Shown here: positions 42,333 through 53,955 of the stretch, one piece after another
How the letters are laid out: every line of letters starts with the position of its first letter
Position numbering within the stretch: the first letter of the stretch is position 1
DNA from: Tubulanus polymorphus
Lineage: Eukaryota > Nemertea > Palaeonemertea > Tubulaniformes > Tubulanidae
Length of the DNA stretch: 64,000 nt
Reading direction: 5' to 3'
Assembly: GCF_964204645.1 (NCBI RefSeq)
Contig: NC_134028.1
Location: 14,433,263 to 14,497,262, forward strand
Notes under the pieces: model-generated
The model's database searches: none
Seen by the model: the letters and a program-made list of their open reading frames with translations, nothing else
Told to the model about the DNA's origin: nothing
Position numbers and translations under genes: made by a program

Positions 42333-45300
42333 ATGGAAGCAAATAAGTACTACTGTCCAACATGTAATATCAATATAGATAAATCCCAAAAAGCAAGACA
42401 CAATAAAACTAAAACACATTCAGAGAATAAATTGAAAATAGAATATAAAGATGATATATTAGAAACTAAATTAGAAGAATTAAAGAATGAAAAAGAAACA
42501 TACACATGTGATACATGTAATCAATCATTCAGTGATAAAAGATATTATAAAGAACATTAAAAATCTAAAAGTCATATAAGAAATAAGAATAATGATATTT
42601 TAGGTGAAGATTATTTTGATGAAGATAATGATAAGAAACCGAAGACAATTAAAAGCATAAAAAATAAATTAAACAATAAAAGACCATACATGGAAGATGT
42701 AAGAAATTATATTAATTCATTAGATAATAAAAAAGATATAGAGATAACCGAAGCATTTAAAAGTGATATTGGCCCAGCAGCTATCGAGTTTAAATTTCAT
42801 AAAGGAAAAACATTAGAAGAAAATAAAAAACATTTGGGAAAATATGAAAGAAATAATAAAAATAATAACTGATGTTGAATATCCTAAAATTAGTATATCA
42901 GTTAAAGTCAAATTCATAAAATCTGAAGATAAACCAATATATAATATAAATTCTCATTCACAACATATTATATCTAAACAACATATAGATGATAGATTAG
43001 ATAAATGTTATAATGAAGTAAAAACTAAAATAGAAGAGAAATATTTTGAAGGATCTGGTTTAATATTTGATGAAATAATATTTATGACTTTACATGTTTA
43101 TAACACAAAATATAATAAGTTAACTAAATCAAAACCAATAGATGAAAATAATGTATCATATTATAAAGAACCAGATATTGAAGCATCGAGTTATATTAAA
43201 CTACCATTTAAAACTAATGCTGTAATAAATGTACAAAATGAAGATGATAAATGTTTTCTATGGGCTATAATAAGTTGTTTACACCCAGTTGAAGATTATA
43301 ATAAACATACTTATAGATTAACAAATTATAAACTATTTGAAAATAATTATAAGATAGATAAGTATCCTGTTATAATTAAAGACATCCCAAAAATAGAAAG
43401 AGATAATAATTTAAGAATAAATGTATTTGATTTAATCAAATTACCAAATACAAAAGGTAACAACATAAAACATTATACATTAGAACCTTTATATCTATCA
43501 AAAGATTATGATTCAAATGGTGTTATAGATATATTATATTATGAGAATCATTATATGTGGATTAAACAAATAGATTTATTTTTTAAATCAGAAAATGATC
43601 ACCATAAAATATATCTTTGTAGAAAATGTTTACATAGATTCAGTAATGAAAGTACATTATTAAATCATAAACAATTATGTGAAAATCATGAGTTATTGTA
43701 AATTAGTTTTACCAAATGAAAAAGATAAAATATTAGAATTCAAAAAATATGATTACAAAAATAAAGTACCATTTGTAATATATGGAGATTTTGAATCATT
43801 AAATAAAGAATTAACTGATCAAGATAAAAAAGAAATATATTATAAAAGAAAGAAATTAAATTCTAATGAAAATGATTTTTCTGAAGAACCACCAAAAACA
43901 AATACTATTAAAAAGATTCATCAATCAGCTGCAGCTTTCGGGTTATACATTAAATCTGATTACCCAGAACTAATTGAAAGTGAATATTATAATTATAGAA
44001 ATGAAAATGTTATCAATCATTTTTGTGACTTATTAATTGAATATGAAATAAGATTTAGTAAATTATTGAATACATATATAGAAATTATAATGACAGAAAA
44101 AGATAAAGAAGAATTTGTGTTTGCAGGTAAATGTTATTATTGTGAAAAGATATTTAATTATAAAGATAAAAAAGTAAGAGATCATGACCATTTGAATGGT
44201 AAATTTAGAGGTGCAGCGCATGAGGCTTGCAATTTACAAGCCAAAAAAGTAAATTTTGTCCCCATTATATTTCACAATTTATCGGGGTATGATGCACATT
44301 TATTCATCAAACAGTTATGCCATAAAATAGAAGAAATCAATAATGAAATAGAAAGATTAAATTCAAATAGATCAAAAGATAAAATACCAACTTATAAATT
44401 TAGAATGTTAGCTAAAACATCTGAGAATTATATATCATTCCAATTTGGTTGCCTAAGATTTATAGATTCATATAGATTTTTAAATAGTTCATTAGATAAC
44501 TTATCAAAATCATTAGTTGATGATGAATTAAAGATATTCAAAGAAAATGACCCAAATAATGATGATTTTCAATTAATGAGATATAAAGGAGCAATTCCAT
44601 ATTCTTTCTATAAAAATCATAATGATTTTAACATAACTGAATTATTAAAAGAACAATTCTATGATGAATTAAAAAATGAATATGTTAAAGATGAAGTATA
44701 TAATAGAACATTGAATATTTGGAATCATTTCAAAATAGAAAATCATGGGCAATTAGTAGATTTATATTTAAAATCAGATGTATTATTATTAACCGATAAG
44801 AAAGAATTCTAGATATTGCAGATGATTCAGATACTGGTTACTTCTTTGTTGTAGACTTAGAATATCCTGAACATATTAAATTTAAATCTAGAAATCTAGC
44901 TTACTGTCCCGAACATAAAACTGTAACTCATGAAGAATTATCAAGTTATCAAAAAAGAATTAAACCCGAAAATCATATTCATACAGAAAAGTTAATGGTA
45001 ACTCAAGAAGATAAATATAATTATGTAGTACATTATAGAATGTTAAAGTTTTATCTAAATCAAGGAATGGTTCTAAAAAAAGTACATAGATATATTTCAT
45101 TTAGTCAATCTAAGTGGTTAGAAAAATATATAGATTTTAACACCAAACAGAGAACTAAAGCTAAAACTGATTTCGAGAAAGATTTCTTCAAGTTAATGAA
45201 TAATGCATTCTATGGTAAGACTTGTGAAAATATTAGAAATAGAAATGATATTGAGTTAGTTAGTAATGGTAAAAGGATAAGGCATTAACAATCATATCCT

Positions 45301-46033
45301 AAGTTCATTGGTAACAGAATATTTGATGAAAATTTAGCCGCAGTTAAAATGAGAAGAACTTCTATGAAATTTAATAAACCAATCTATGTTGGCGCTTCAG
45401 TTTTAGAATTATCAAAATTACTAATGTATGAATTCTATTATAATGTATTACAACCACTTTTTGGAGAAAAACATATAGAAATATTATATTTTGATACCGA
45501 TTCTTACATATTAAAGATAAAAACTGATAACATAACAGATGATTTAAAAACATTAAAACATCATTTTGATTTTAGTAATTATCCTAAAAATCATGAATTG
45601 TTTAGCAATGATAATATAAAAGTTCCCGGTAAATTCAAAGATGAATTAGGTGGTGAAGAAATGATTGAATTCATTGGTATTAGATCTAAAATGTATTCAT
45701 ATAAAACTAAAGCTCATGAAGCTAAAAAGTTAAAAGGAATAACCAAAAGTGTAGTAGAAAAGAATATTCATTTCAAAGATTATATCAATTGTATATTCAA
45801 TGAAGAAGTTAGAAAACATAAGATGAGATGTTTAAGATCTGAAGATCATGAAATGTTTATTGAAGAAATTGAAAAGATAAGTCTAAACCCATTTGATGAT
45901 AAAAGATATATTTTAGATGATGGAATTTGGAATTCATACGGTTGCTTATGGTTGTAATTTAGATGAATACTTAAAATTTAAAAGAGAAGAAAAAAAAGAG
46001 AACGAGATAATGAAAAGAATTCTAACGTGTTAA
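42333..46033 (+). pseudogene. Protein-primed family B DNA polymerase, D copy, deleted
   Basis: Starts with the TIR zinc fingers. Breaks: TAA at 42558-42560, a frameshift near 42845, a frameshift near 43690, a large deletion at about 44795 (from exo III, LLLTD, to KRILDIADD, removing polymerase motif A), TAA at 45286-45288 and a frameshift near 45925. Exo I (GDFES), exo II (NLSGYDAH), motif B (KLMNNAFYG) and motif C (YFDTDS) remain. Runs toward the D interior, as in B. Confidence 0.9.
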
Positions 46034-46062
46034 TCAAATTTTAATAAAAATATGTTATTAAA

Positions 46063-46370
46063 ATGGAGAGTAAACAAGCACACAGTGAGAACAACAAATT
46101 ATTTCTAGATAGAATTAAAGATATAACAAATGTAAAATCTGTAGATTATAAATTCAAAAAGTTAACAGAATTAACAATCCATAAGAAATATCTAATTACA
46201 AATATTGATACAGTTACTAATAACTATGGAGATAAATTAGTTATACACTTAGAATATGAAGGATTAAAAGGAAATACATATAAATTCAGAACATATTTAC
46301 CGGATAGATTTCATAGATTATCAAGTGAAGATTTAGAAGAATTATGTTCTGGAGATTTCTTCGATATCCA
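46063..46370 (+). pseudogene. Small PolB-adjacent protein, truncated by an insertion
   Basis: Matches 61841-62194 for about 100 codons (to LEELCSGD), then runs into unrelated sequence at about 46370. The following reading frame to 46566 is fortuitous. The lost end (YKGKNEKGHHE) is not found nearby. Confidence 0.75.
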
Positions 46371-46710
46371 ACTTCAAAATTCAGCTTCAGCGTTATCTTC
46401 GTTCCACTTATTAATTATCTGTGTAATCTTTTATAACGTGCCACATTACTTTATCTGCAATTGTCTATGTATATTATGTATATTTGGTTTGTTTGGTAAA
46501 CTAGGAATGAATGTGAATTGGTGTATATGTCTGTGTGTATGTGAGAGTGTATGGACGAGGGATTAGGACTAGATTAAGCCAACTTTGGCTTCTCCTAATT
46601 CCTCGCATAATTTATTGGTACATTGTTTTCCATATATTGTGTATTCATTTGTAAACTCTGTAACAATCTTTTATGCAAATAAATAAATCATCAATCATCA
46701 TAAATCAATT
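46371..46710 (+). mobile_element. Probable 3' end of a non-LTR retrotransposon (LINE tail or SINE)
   Basis: Non-coding ~340 bp of host-like composition. It has a hairpin GATTAAGCCAACTTTGGCTT, AATAAATAAAT and a short CATCAAT-type tail (46685-46705). It sits exactly at the junction of the inverted block in D, between the truncated gene at 46370 and the 419-aa gene at 46710. Family not identified. Confidence 0.5.
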
Positions 46711-48031
46711 TAGCATTTTCATGGGATTTATTATCATCATTTAGTTTAATTATATCATGTTGAATAACACCGTGTGGGTGCCATACGGCACCATTATCAG
46801 TTCTTATATCACCGTGTGGGTGCCGTACGGCACTATCTTCTGATGTATTGTAATCTTTTATTTTAGAATCATTATTTAATTTAATATTATTAGTTTAAGT
46901 TTCTGTTGATTGAATATGTTTTTTAATTTTTTCACCTTCCATTAATTTTGGAGCAGTAATAATCTTTTTATTTATATCATTTAACCCAAATGAATTATTT
47001 ATTGTTGCAGTTTTAATTAGATTATTATAACCAATTATGTTTCCCATCTTTAATACTAAATCATTAGAAATAATTAATAGATTAGGGCCTAAACAATAAT
47101 TTAATCTAATATGTGATTTATCTAAATAATTTTGATATCTTATAATGTTTTCTGGAATCGATCTATTTTTATCATTATGAATGGAATCTTCAAATAATAC
47201 TTTGAATTGTTTCTGCGCATCGAATGAAGTGTTATCATTTCCAATTATTGGTGATCTTGTTTCAACTTGCGCACCTAGAATACATATCAAATAAGTTCTA
47301 ATAGATTGATTTATTCTTTGTATTCCAGCTTTAGTAAAACCTTCACTATTTTCTAAAATGAAATTAACCCAACCATTATTGTTTTGTTGTTGTATATTAT
47401 TATAATATTTTGGTAATTCATTCCAATTTAGTGTTCTAATATCTGAATTTGTCATTATTTTTCCAAATTCTTTAGTATATAATATTCCTAATCCACCCAT
47501 TGTTCCAATTTTTGCTCTAAAATCTTTATTTGAATTAATATTAAATTCATTACATATTTTATAAAACTTAGAAAAATTAATATTATTATTCAATTCTTTA
47601 AAATATTTTGAACCTGGTAAAGGACATTCTAATTCATCTAATATTAATTTTATTTGAAAATAAGTATGAAATCTAAAAAGTGATAACATCAATGGTAAAC
47701 TTGGTTTGTTTAAATGATCATTCCAACTAATTCCACATCCTGTTGTTGCACAATAAACAGCAAAATTCAATTGGTTCTGCCAATACTTCATATTAGATTT
47801 TAATAACCATTGTTTTGCCTCATTTAAATTTTTGAAATTAATTGTATACACATGAAATATATTTTCCATCTTTGCATTAAAATTATTAGTTTCAGTAACA
47901 TAAATTTCTAAATTAGTTAATGAATCTAAAACTTTATTTCTTTATGTAATATCTTTATTAAAATCTATTGCTGGAATATTATATTTAATTGATTTATTAT
48001 ATTGGAAAGCTTTTGGAAAACTATCTGCCAT
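46710..48031 (-). pseudogene. 419-aa CATTGCG-type protein, D copy
   Basis: Starts at ATG 48031. Nonsense near 47946 (TAA for a Tyr codon) and at 46895. In between, 324 codons are open (46895-47869) with CATTGCGISW and ILGAQ intact. The C-terminal part contains two 27-bp palindromic inserts (46767-46793 and 46810-46836), and the membrane anchor is lost at the junction. Orientation relative to PolB is opposite to that in B. Confidence 0.75.
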
Positions 48032-48047
48032 TTATATAATTAAAAAA

Positions 48048-48482
48048 TTAATAATTTATTAATTCTTTTAATAATTTATCTTGTTCTTCAACTGTTATAT
48101 GTCCATTTAAACTTATGATATAATCTAGTGTATTCTTTAATTTATTAATTTCTTTTATATTAGTTTTAATTTTTTCTTTATTACTTTTTATATTTAATTT
48201 TGAACTTATACCGGTTAAAACACTTGAACTTAATCCTAACACACCAATTGATATAGCTAAAGGTGTTAATGGACTGAATATTGCTAAAAATGTTATTACA
48301 GAACTAATTGTAACCGAACCACTTATAATCAAATAATATATAATTTTAGATTTTAGATATTTTTTCTTTTTTATCTTTAAGTCACTTTCAAATTCTAATA
48401 TTTGTTTTTCTAAATATATTTTTAATTTAGTTTTATTTATATCATGAGGAATAATATCAATATTATCAACTTTATCTTCCAT
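48048..48482 (-). CDS. Small two-helix membrane protein, D copy
   Basis: 144 codons, same length as the B and C copies with a handful of conservative changes. Two hydrophobic segments between Lys-rich helices. Carries the TTTTTTTGCTAAATAAATG start motif. Function unknown. Confidence 0.65.
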   Translation of the reverse strand: MEDKVDNIDIIPHDINKTKLKIYLEKQILEFESDLKIKKKKYLKSKIIYYLIISGSVTISSVITFLAIFSPLTPLAISIGVLGLSSSVLTGISSKLNIKSNKEKIKTNIKEINKLKNTLDYIISLNGHITVEEQDKLLKELINY

Positions 48483-48501
48483 TTATTTAGCAAAAAAATT
48501 A

Positions 48502-48924
48502 CTAATTAGTAAACTTATAAGCAACAAATATAACAACAACAGTTCCGCCTAAAATCCAAATTATTTCATATTTCTGTTGTTCTTTACTTGGGGTATAATA
48601 ATCTGATAATTTAGGTTTGTATAGATGTAATTTTTCTTTATTGGTTACCGCGTTATATAAACTCATTGCATCATCAACTGTTTGAAAATCTCTATGTGCA
48701 ATCTTCTGATCATATAATTCTTTGTTAATATAATCCATATAGTTTTGCCTCTTTTCTCTATATTCTTCTGCTGCTTTATTATATTTCTCTAATGCTAAGT
48801 TATGTCTTCTTTGTTCTCCTAATGAACTATTTTTATCAATATGCTTAAATAAATATCCACCTCCAGTAAATGCTAAAGCGTTAACAATTGCCGATCCTAT
48901 AATAGTTATAATTGCAGAAGCCAT
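48502..48924 (-). CDS. TM-coil-TM small protein, intact D copy
   Basis: 140 codons. N-terminal hydrophobic segment (IVNALAFTGGGYLF), charged coil with two EKYNKAAEEYREKR-like stretches, PKLSDYYTPSKEQQ, and C-terminal membrane segment (LGGTVVVIFVAYKF). The only intact copy; B is frameshifted and C has a nonsense codon. Function unknown. Confidence 0.65.
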   Translation of the reverse strand: MASAIITIIGSAIVNALAFTGGGYLFKHIDKNSSLGEQRRHNLALEKYNKAAEEYREKRQNYMDYINKELYDQKIAHRDFQTVDDAMSLYNAVTNKEKLHLYKPKLSDYYTPSKEQQKYEIIWILGGTVVVIFVAYKFTN

Positions 48925-48948
48925 TTATTTAGCAAAAAAATTATGCAT

Positions 48949-49170
48949 TTATATGGGAGGAATATATTTTTGTTTTTCCAAATAATCAATAGTTAAATTA
49001 GATAAAGTAACTGCTAACGTTAATTTTAAAGTATCATTTATATCAAATCTATCATCATTAACACTTCCCATTTTGAATACTTTTTTTAATACCATTGAAT
49101 AACCAACAGTTCCAACTGATAGTAATGCGCCATTATATAATCCAGTTATTATCCACTTATTATCACTCAT
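48949..49170 (-). CDS. 73-aa hydrophobic protein, D copy
   Basis: Same as 19914-20135 with four or five substitutions. Two hydrophobic stretches and a C-terminal QKYIPPI. The start overlaps the upstream gene's end (TAAATG). Confidence 0.6.
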   Translation of the reverse strand: MSDNKWIITGLYNGALLSVGTVGYSMVLKKVFKMGSVNDDRFDINDTLKLTLAVTLSNLTIDYLEKQKYIPPI

Positions 49171-49527
49171 TTATTTATCAAAAAAATTACTATCATCAAA
49201 ATATTTAGTTATCTTATTTATGATTATTTCAACATTTATTTCATTACTAGTTTCATTTGTATATATTTCAATTATTATTTTTTTAATATCATCGATGATA
49301 AAATCTTCATCTAATTCATAAAATCTTAAAGATTCTCTAATTAAATTAGTAATCTTTTCTACATTTAAAGTTTCTTTATCTATTGTTTTTTCAAACTCAA
49401 ATGTTGTTTCATTAGAAAATGTGATATTTTTGATATGTGTAATTACATCATTAACGTTAAATTTCATTTCTTTCTCAAGTTTAAAATCAAATCCAAAACA
49501 TATACTCGGTCCAACAGTTATATTCAT
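49171..49527 (-). CDS. 113-118-aa MNITVGPSI protein, D copy
   Basis: 118 codons. N-terminus MNITVGPSICFGFDF and C-terminus YFDDSNFFDK agree with B, while the middle resembles the C copy. In D it is followed upstream by the ATPase intergenic repeats rather than by the penton gene, marking a deletion or inversion boundary. Confidence 0.55.
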   Translation of the reverse strand: MNITVGPSICFGFDFKLEKEMKFNVNDVITHIKNITFSNETTFEFEKTIDKETLNVEKITNLIRESLRFYELDEDFIIDDIKKIIIEIYTNETSNEINVEIIINKITKYFDDSNFFDK

Positions 49528-49544
49528 TTATATAGTGAAAAAAA

Positions 49545-49672
49545 TAAAAATAAATTGGTTGAAAATTATATGAATAATATTTATTTTAAAAAAAGGAGGT
49601 TTTAAGTATTAAATACATTAATACGTATTTAATACGTATTTAATACGTATTAGATAGATAGATATATAAATT
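49545..49672. terminator. ATPase downstream repeats, D copy (reverse orientation)
   Basis: Contains GGTTTTAAGTATTAAATAC and ATACGTATTTAATACG arrays, the complement of the region at 13266-13360. Here it separates two co-directional genes, because the gene block to its left was inverted. Confidence 0.55.
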
Positions 49673-50284
49673 TTATTTTATAAATTTATATTCATAGGGA
49701 AATTGTAGTCTCAGTAATAATTTTGAACCTTTATTATTCTTTATTTTATTCATGTATTCATCATGTAATTCAGTAGGTATAATTTGATTTTCTTCCAATG
49801 ATTGTTGCATAGATTTTTTATCTTTGTTATAAAATAAAACTAGAAATCTAATGTTTTCTCTAAAGTCTTTAACAATTGAATTATATTTTTGATTTAAAAC
49901 CCAAGTTGTTATCCCGAAATGTCTCCCAGAGAAAGCTAAATAACATAACTCACTTTCTCTCACTTTTGAATCATGTAAATTTGCGCAATCATCTATAATA
50001 AATAATGTATTTGATCCTTTATAAGTATCAATTGCTATTTTTATACAATTATCTAAATTTTCTTTCACTGTTTTAGGATCTAATATAATAAACTTTTTCA
50101 TCTTAACTATATCTCTATTATATGTTTTATTCATTTCATAAGTAGGACAGAATAATATTATATTATCAAAATGATTCTTATAAATAGTTTCTAACAAGTC
50201 TAATATGAAATGTGTTTTACCACAATTGGTTACTCCAGTAACTAAAATATTATGCGGTTCAAATATAAATAAATCTTTATTCAT
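49673..50284 (-). CDS. A32/FtsK-like packaging ATPase, intact D copy
   Basis: 203 codons. Walker A GVTNCGKTHF and Walker B LFIIDDCANL. Differs from 40150-40761 by a few conservative changes (for example LNPKT to LDPKT). The start overlaps the end of the integrase gene by 8 bases. The capsid gene is absent from D, so the ATPase could only act with capsids supplied elsewhere. Confidence 0.9.
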   Translation of the reverse strand: MNKDLFIFEPHNILVTGVTNCGKTHFILDLLETIYKNHFDNIILFCPTYEMNKTYNRDIVKMKKFIILDPKTVKENLDNCIKIAIDTYKGSNTLFIIDDCANLHDSKVRESELCYLAFSGRHFGITTWVLNQKYNSIVKDFRENIRFLVLFYNKDKKSMQQSLEENQIIPTELHDEYMNKIKNNKGSKLLLRLQFPYEYKFIK

Positions 50285-51387
50285 TTATTCTTTTAATTTT
50301 ACTAGATAAAATCCATTCATTAAATTTATCATCATATCCTTTATATTTCACCAAAGAATCCTTTTTTCCTTTAAGAGTTTTTGTTTTCAATACTTTTTCT
50401 ATTTTGTATTCTATTTTATCTGGATTTGGTACAAGTGATAATTCTTGTTCATAGAAATAACCTAATATTTCTTCATCTTTTAGATCTTCTAATTTATAAA
50501 CAAAAGGTTTAGTTAATATTATCTTTTTAATCTTGAATATTTCTTCAGTAAAATTTGGAGTATAACCTTTATGAAATGTTTTTCTATATTTAGATATTCT
50601 AACGTGTTGTCTAATTTTGAATCTAGGTTCACCGAAATCATGTGTAACAAACGCACCATATAAATTATTCCAAACTATTTCCGAATTATCTTCTTTTCTA
50701 GCTTGTATAGGTTTCATATTTATAGAACTATGTTTAGAATTATTATAACCTTTCACTAAATCATCTAATATATAGATATATTTATATGTTTCATTAGCAG
50801 TAAAATATTTCCACATTCTAGTTTTCAATGTTTTATTAAATCTTTCTATAATAGATGCTTTTTTGTCTGAGTGTGTTGAAAAATAGTCTACATCGTTATC
50901 AGATAATAGCTTTTTAAAATGTTTGTTATAAAATTCCTTACCTTCATCAAATTGTATCTTATCTGGAATAGCTTCTTTAAATATTGATTTAAAAGCATTT
51001 GTAACTTCTATTCCAGTTTTATTTTTGATTGGAATTGACCACGCGTATCGACTGAATATGTCTATAACATTCAGTATCCAGAAATATCCTTTGTTGTATT
51101 CTTCTAAGTTCTTCATGTCAATTAAATCTGCTTGCCATTGTTGATCAATATGAAACCATAACTTTTCTCGTTAAATAAGTTTTATCCATTTTCTTGTGGA
51201 TTCGATACGTTGGTTGATTTTGTAACCATGATTTTAATTCACTATATTTTATATCACCATCTGGGTGCCATACGGCACCATTTTCATTATCAGATTTAAT
51301 TTTATTCCATAATTCTGAAACGTTAGAATATGATACTTCACTTTCTGGGTTATAATATAAATCTCTTAAATATTATTCTTTTTTCAT
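50277..51387 (-). pseudogene. DDE integrase with chromodomain, D copy
   Basis: ATG at 51387, then TAA at the fifth codon (GAATAAT for GAACAAT) and a 2-bp deletion near 51150 (CATATTGATC for CATATATTGATC). From 51116 to 50277 one open frame of 279 codons carries the second catalytic Asp (FDEGKEF), the Glu (IIERFNK) and a complete chromodomain. A 21-bp palindromic insert lies at about 51256-51276. Confidence 0.9.
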
Positions 51388-51393
51388 CTTCTT

Positions 51394-51765
51394 TTAATCC
51401 ATTAATAATAATTTAGATTTAGTTTCAATGGCTTTATGATTTGACTTATTTTCTGGTATAATATGTTTCCGATTGTCATTGGAATCATATTTATCATCAG
51501 ATTTGAATTTTGATTTATATATTACGCCGGATAATATAATAATTGTGATTAACCCAATTGTAATATATAAGTAATTATTTCTTCCACTATTAGAAGAATA
51601 AGATGGATTATCATTCGAATCAATATGAGATAATTTCTGTGATTCATTTATATCAGTTAATTTCTTTTTCTTAGCTTTTTTTAATTCTGAAGATCTTTTA
51701 CCTAATTCTCTTGCCCATTTAATTTGTTTCTCGGATCTAGCCTTTTTCTTAACTCCATCACTCAT
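51394..51765 (-). CDS. Basic single-pass membrane protein, D copy
   Basis: 123 codons, intact. Basic N-terminus (RSEKQIKWARELGKRSSELK, then KKAKKKK), Ser/Asn linker, hydrophobic segment LYITIGLITIIILSGVIY, polar tail ending ETKSKLLLMD. The start overlaps the end of the ~200-aa gene. Confidence 0.65.
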   Translation of the reverse strand: MSDGVKKKARSEKQIKWARELGKRSSELKKAKKKKLTDINESQKLSHIDSNDNPSYSSNSGRNNYLYITIGLITIIILSGVIYKSKFKSDDKYDSNDNRKHIIPENKSNHKAIETKSKLLLMD

Positions 51766-52360
51766 TTATTTTAGTTAATTTTTGTTCTGATTCATTTTCT
51801 GTTCCGACGTTTGGTTGTAGTACATCTGTTTCGTTCTTACCTGCTTTATATTCCATAGGCTTGATATTCGAAAATGTTATGACGCCAGTAGAAATTAATG
51901 TCATAACCGATCCTAATTAAAATGAAGCATAACCAACCCATTTTTGTAATTCAGTCATAACTAAATAGTCATTTTTTAAATCACTATATAATTTATTTTC
52001 ATCATCAATTGGTATTAACTGGTTACATAACTTAGAATAACATTTGACAGTACCATTCGAAATAGAATCATTTATTTTAGCTAATCTTGCTTCTTCATAA
52101 ATCTTAAAATATTTTATTACTTTATCTGGTTTCATAGAGTCTAGTTCTTGAAAAGTAATGATTCTATTTAAAAACTCCTTAGATTTCCCGCCAGCAATTT
52201 ATTATTCAAGATGATGCTTAAAATATAAATAGTATTCATAATCTATATTGTTATTAACTTGAATAGAATTAGAAACAACTGTTTCTTTATTATCACTAAT
52301 ACCCAAATCATCTAATGTCTTTTCAATATCAATACTATTCTTATTAGATTTCTTTGACAT
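51758..52360 (-). pseudogene. ~200-aa unknown protein, D copy (single frame, three stops)
   Basis: Here the T run is full length, so the two halves split in B and C are in one frame. But adjacent TAA TAA replace two codons before AGG (about 52199-52204), and TAA at 51917-51919 replaces a Gln codon. This shows the ancestral gene as one ORF of about 200 codons. Confidence 0.65.
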
Positions 52361-52640
52361 TTATATTAGAGAAATTTAATAAGAAAAATATTATAAGTAT
52401 TATGAAATGATACTAGCTAGTTAAAGCTAGAGAATTCTAGTATTAGTTATTGTTTTTTAGTATTTTTTATTTGTGATATCAAGTATTCTTTTTTGAAAAG
52501 AAAATATTAAAAATTAAAATAGATATAATAGATAGTTGAAGGTATGTAATTTTTATTATATTTTATTTAAATTAGGATTTAGATTATCTCACTACTTTTG
52601 TTTATCTATTAGGAGCAGTGATTATAACTGTCCAGATAAG
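52361..52640. repeat. AGCTAGT inverted-repeat region, D copy
   Basis: TAGTATTAGTTATTGTTTTT (52438-52457) and neighbouring TAGCTAG copies correspond to 10380-10515 in B. The stretch near the HNH end (52560-52632) matches 35180-35290 of C. No gene. Confidence 0.5.
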
Positions 52641-53315
52641 TCATTTCGGATCCTTGATATCAAATTCCTCAACATATTGTTCATTATTTGGATCATTGTT
52701 CCATAATTCAACAAATGTCTTTGCTTTATCCAGTTGATCTAAATATAATTTCATATCTAGTTTATTAGATTTAATTATGTTTTCCTTCTTTTCTAAAGGC
52801 CTTAAATTTTTCCAACTCCAAATAAGTTTTTTATTGTATTCATCATTCATGTTAAATTTAGATATTGGTAACACGTGATCAATATGGTAATAATCCCCAT
52901 AATTATCTATATTCATTTTATCATCGAATTGAAATATAATCCATGATTTGAGAAATTCATCTGAACAACCCAACAAATTAGATAATGTTTCTGAATGTGT
53001 TTCTTTGTTGAATAATTGTGTTAATCTAGACCCTAAGCATTGTTTCAATCTAAAATTAAGATCTGTTTGATATCTTCCTCTCATATATTCTGTCATATAA
53101 TCATTGTAAGCTTCTCTATTATCTTCTCGATATTGTTTGGTATATAGTTTAGTACAAGTTTTACAGCAATATTGAAAACCATCTTTGCTAATCTTACGCT
53201 TACTAAATTCTGTTAATGATTTATCTAATTCACATTTAGAACACTTCTTGTAATATATATTTATAACGCCAGTGTTATTTGTAATATTGATAATTTGTGG
53301 TTGTTCTGGTTCCAT
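52641..53315 (-). CDS. HNH endonuclease, intact D copy
   Basis: 224 codons from AATAAATGG. Two CxxC pairs (CSKCELDK, CCKTCTKLY), HNH core YHIDHVLPISKFN...WKNLRPLEKKEN, C-terminal helix (FVELWNNDPNNEQYVEEF). Slightly longer at the C-terminus than the C copy. Upstream is the conserved GATGACGTTGGTCG block (about 53380-53395). Confidence 0.85.
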   Translation of the reverse strand: MEPEQPQIINITNNTGVINIYYKKCSKCELDKSLTEFSKRKISKDGFQYCCKTCTKLYTKQYREDNREAYNDYMTEYMRGRYQTDLNFRLKQCLGSRLTQLFNKETHSETLSNLLGCSDEFLKSWIIFQFDDKMNIDNYGDYYHIDHVLPISKFNMNDEYNKKLIWSWKNLRPLEKKENIIKSNKLDMKLYLDQLDKAKTFVELWNNDPNNEQYVEEFDIKDPK

Positions 53316-53446
53316 TTATTATACGTATTTTTTTACTAAATTTGTTAATAATTTTAGAATCCTTCTCCATTTCTTCGACCAACGTCATCCTTTTTCATTC
53401 CTCGCCGCTTTTGATAAGTTGTTTCGATTCCTTGATATCTAAATCA

Positions 53447-53800
53447 TACCAGTTACAATACCCGCGTCACATGCGGACATACAGGCGCGCTTTTGCTTAA
53501 TACGCATGCGTTAATCATAATTATATATTCATTCTATAAATTCTGTAAAATAGAAACAACCAAACACAGAAAATATCAAAACGTGTTCGCATTAGGCAAA
53601 CCGCGCATTCATGCGCGGTTTTGCTCAATGCGCATGCGTTAATCATAATTATATATTCATTATGTAAATAGAAACAACCGACATCAAATATCTAAATCAT
53701 ACCACTGGGCAAAACCGCGCATTCGTGCGCGGTTTTGATCAATGCGCATGCGTTAATCATAATTATATTTACATTCTAGAAATAGAAACGACCGAACATA
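53447..53800. repeat. Three tandem ~115-bp repeats with GC-rich palindromes
   Basis: Each unit has AAAACCGCGCA-N4-TGCGCGGTTTT (degenerate in the first), then AATGCGCATGCGTTAATCAT, then AT-rich ATTATATATTCATT and AGAAACAACCGA. Units are about 53447-53583, 53584-53698 and 53699-53799. C has one unit (33440-33560). The composition is sharply unlike its AT-rich surroundings. Confidence 0.75.
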
Positions 53801-53955
53801 AAAATTCACCAAACAGATTTACACAATACATTATACAAGTTGTTCAGTCATTTCTTCCAATACATCATTTGACTTCTATAAATACAATTTATAATTACAA
53901 ACATTTTTTCAATTGCTGGTAAATATTTAACTACATCAATAAATGTTAAACTTAA

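Noticed and set aside
46371-46566. Continuation of the plus-strand frame to 46566 as a real C-terminus
   Set aside because: The sequence after about 46370 is non-element DNA; intact copies end differently.
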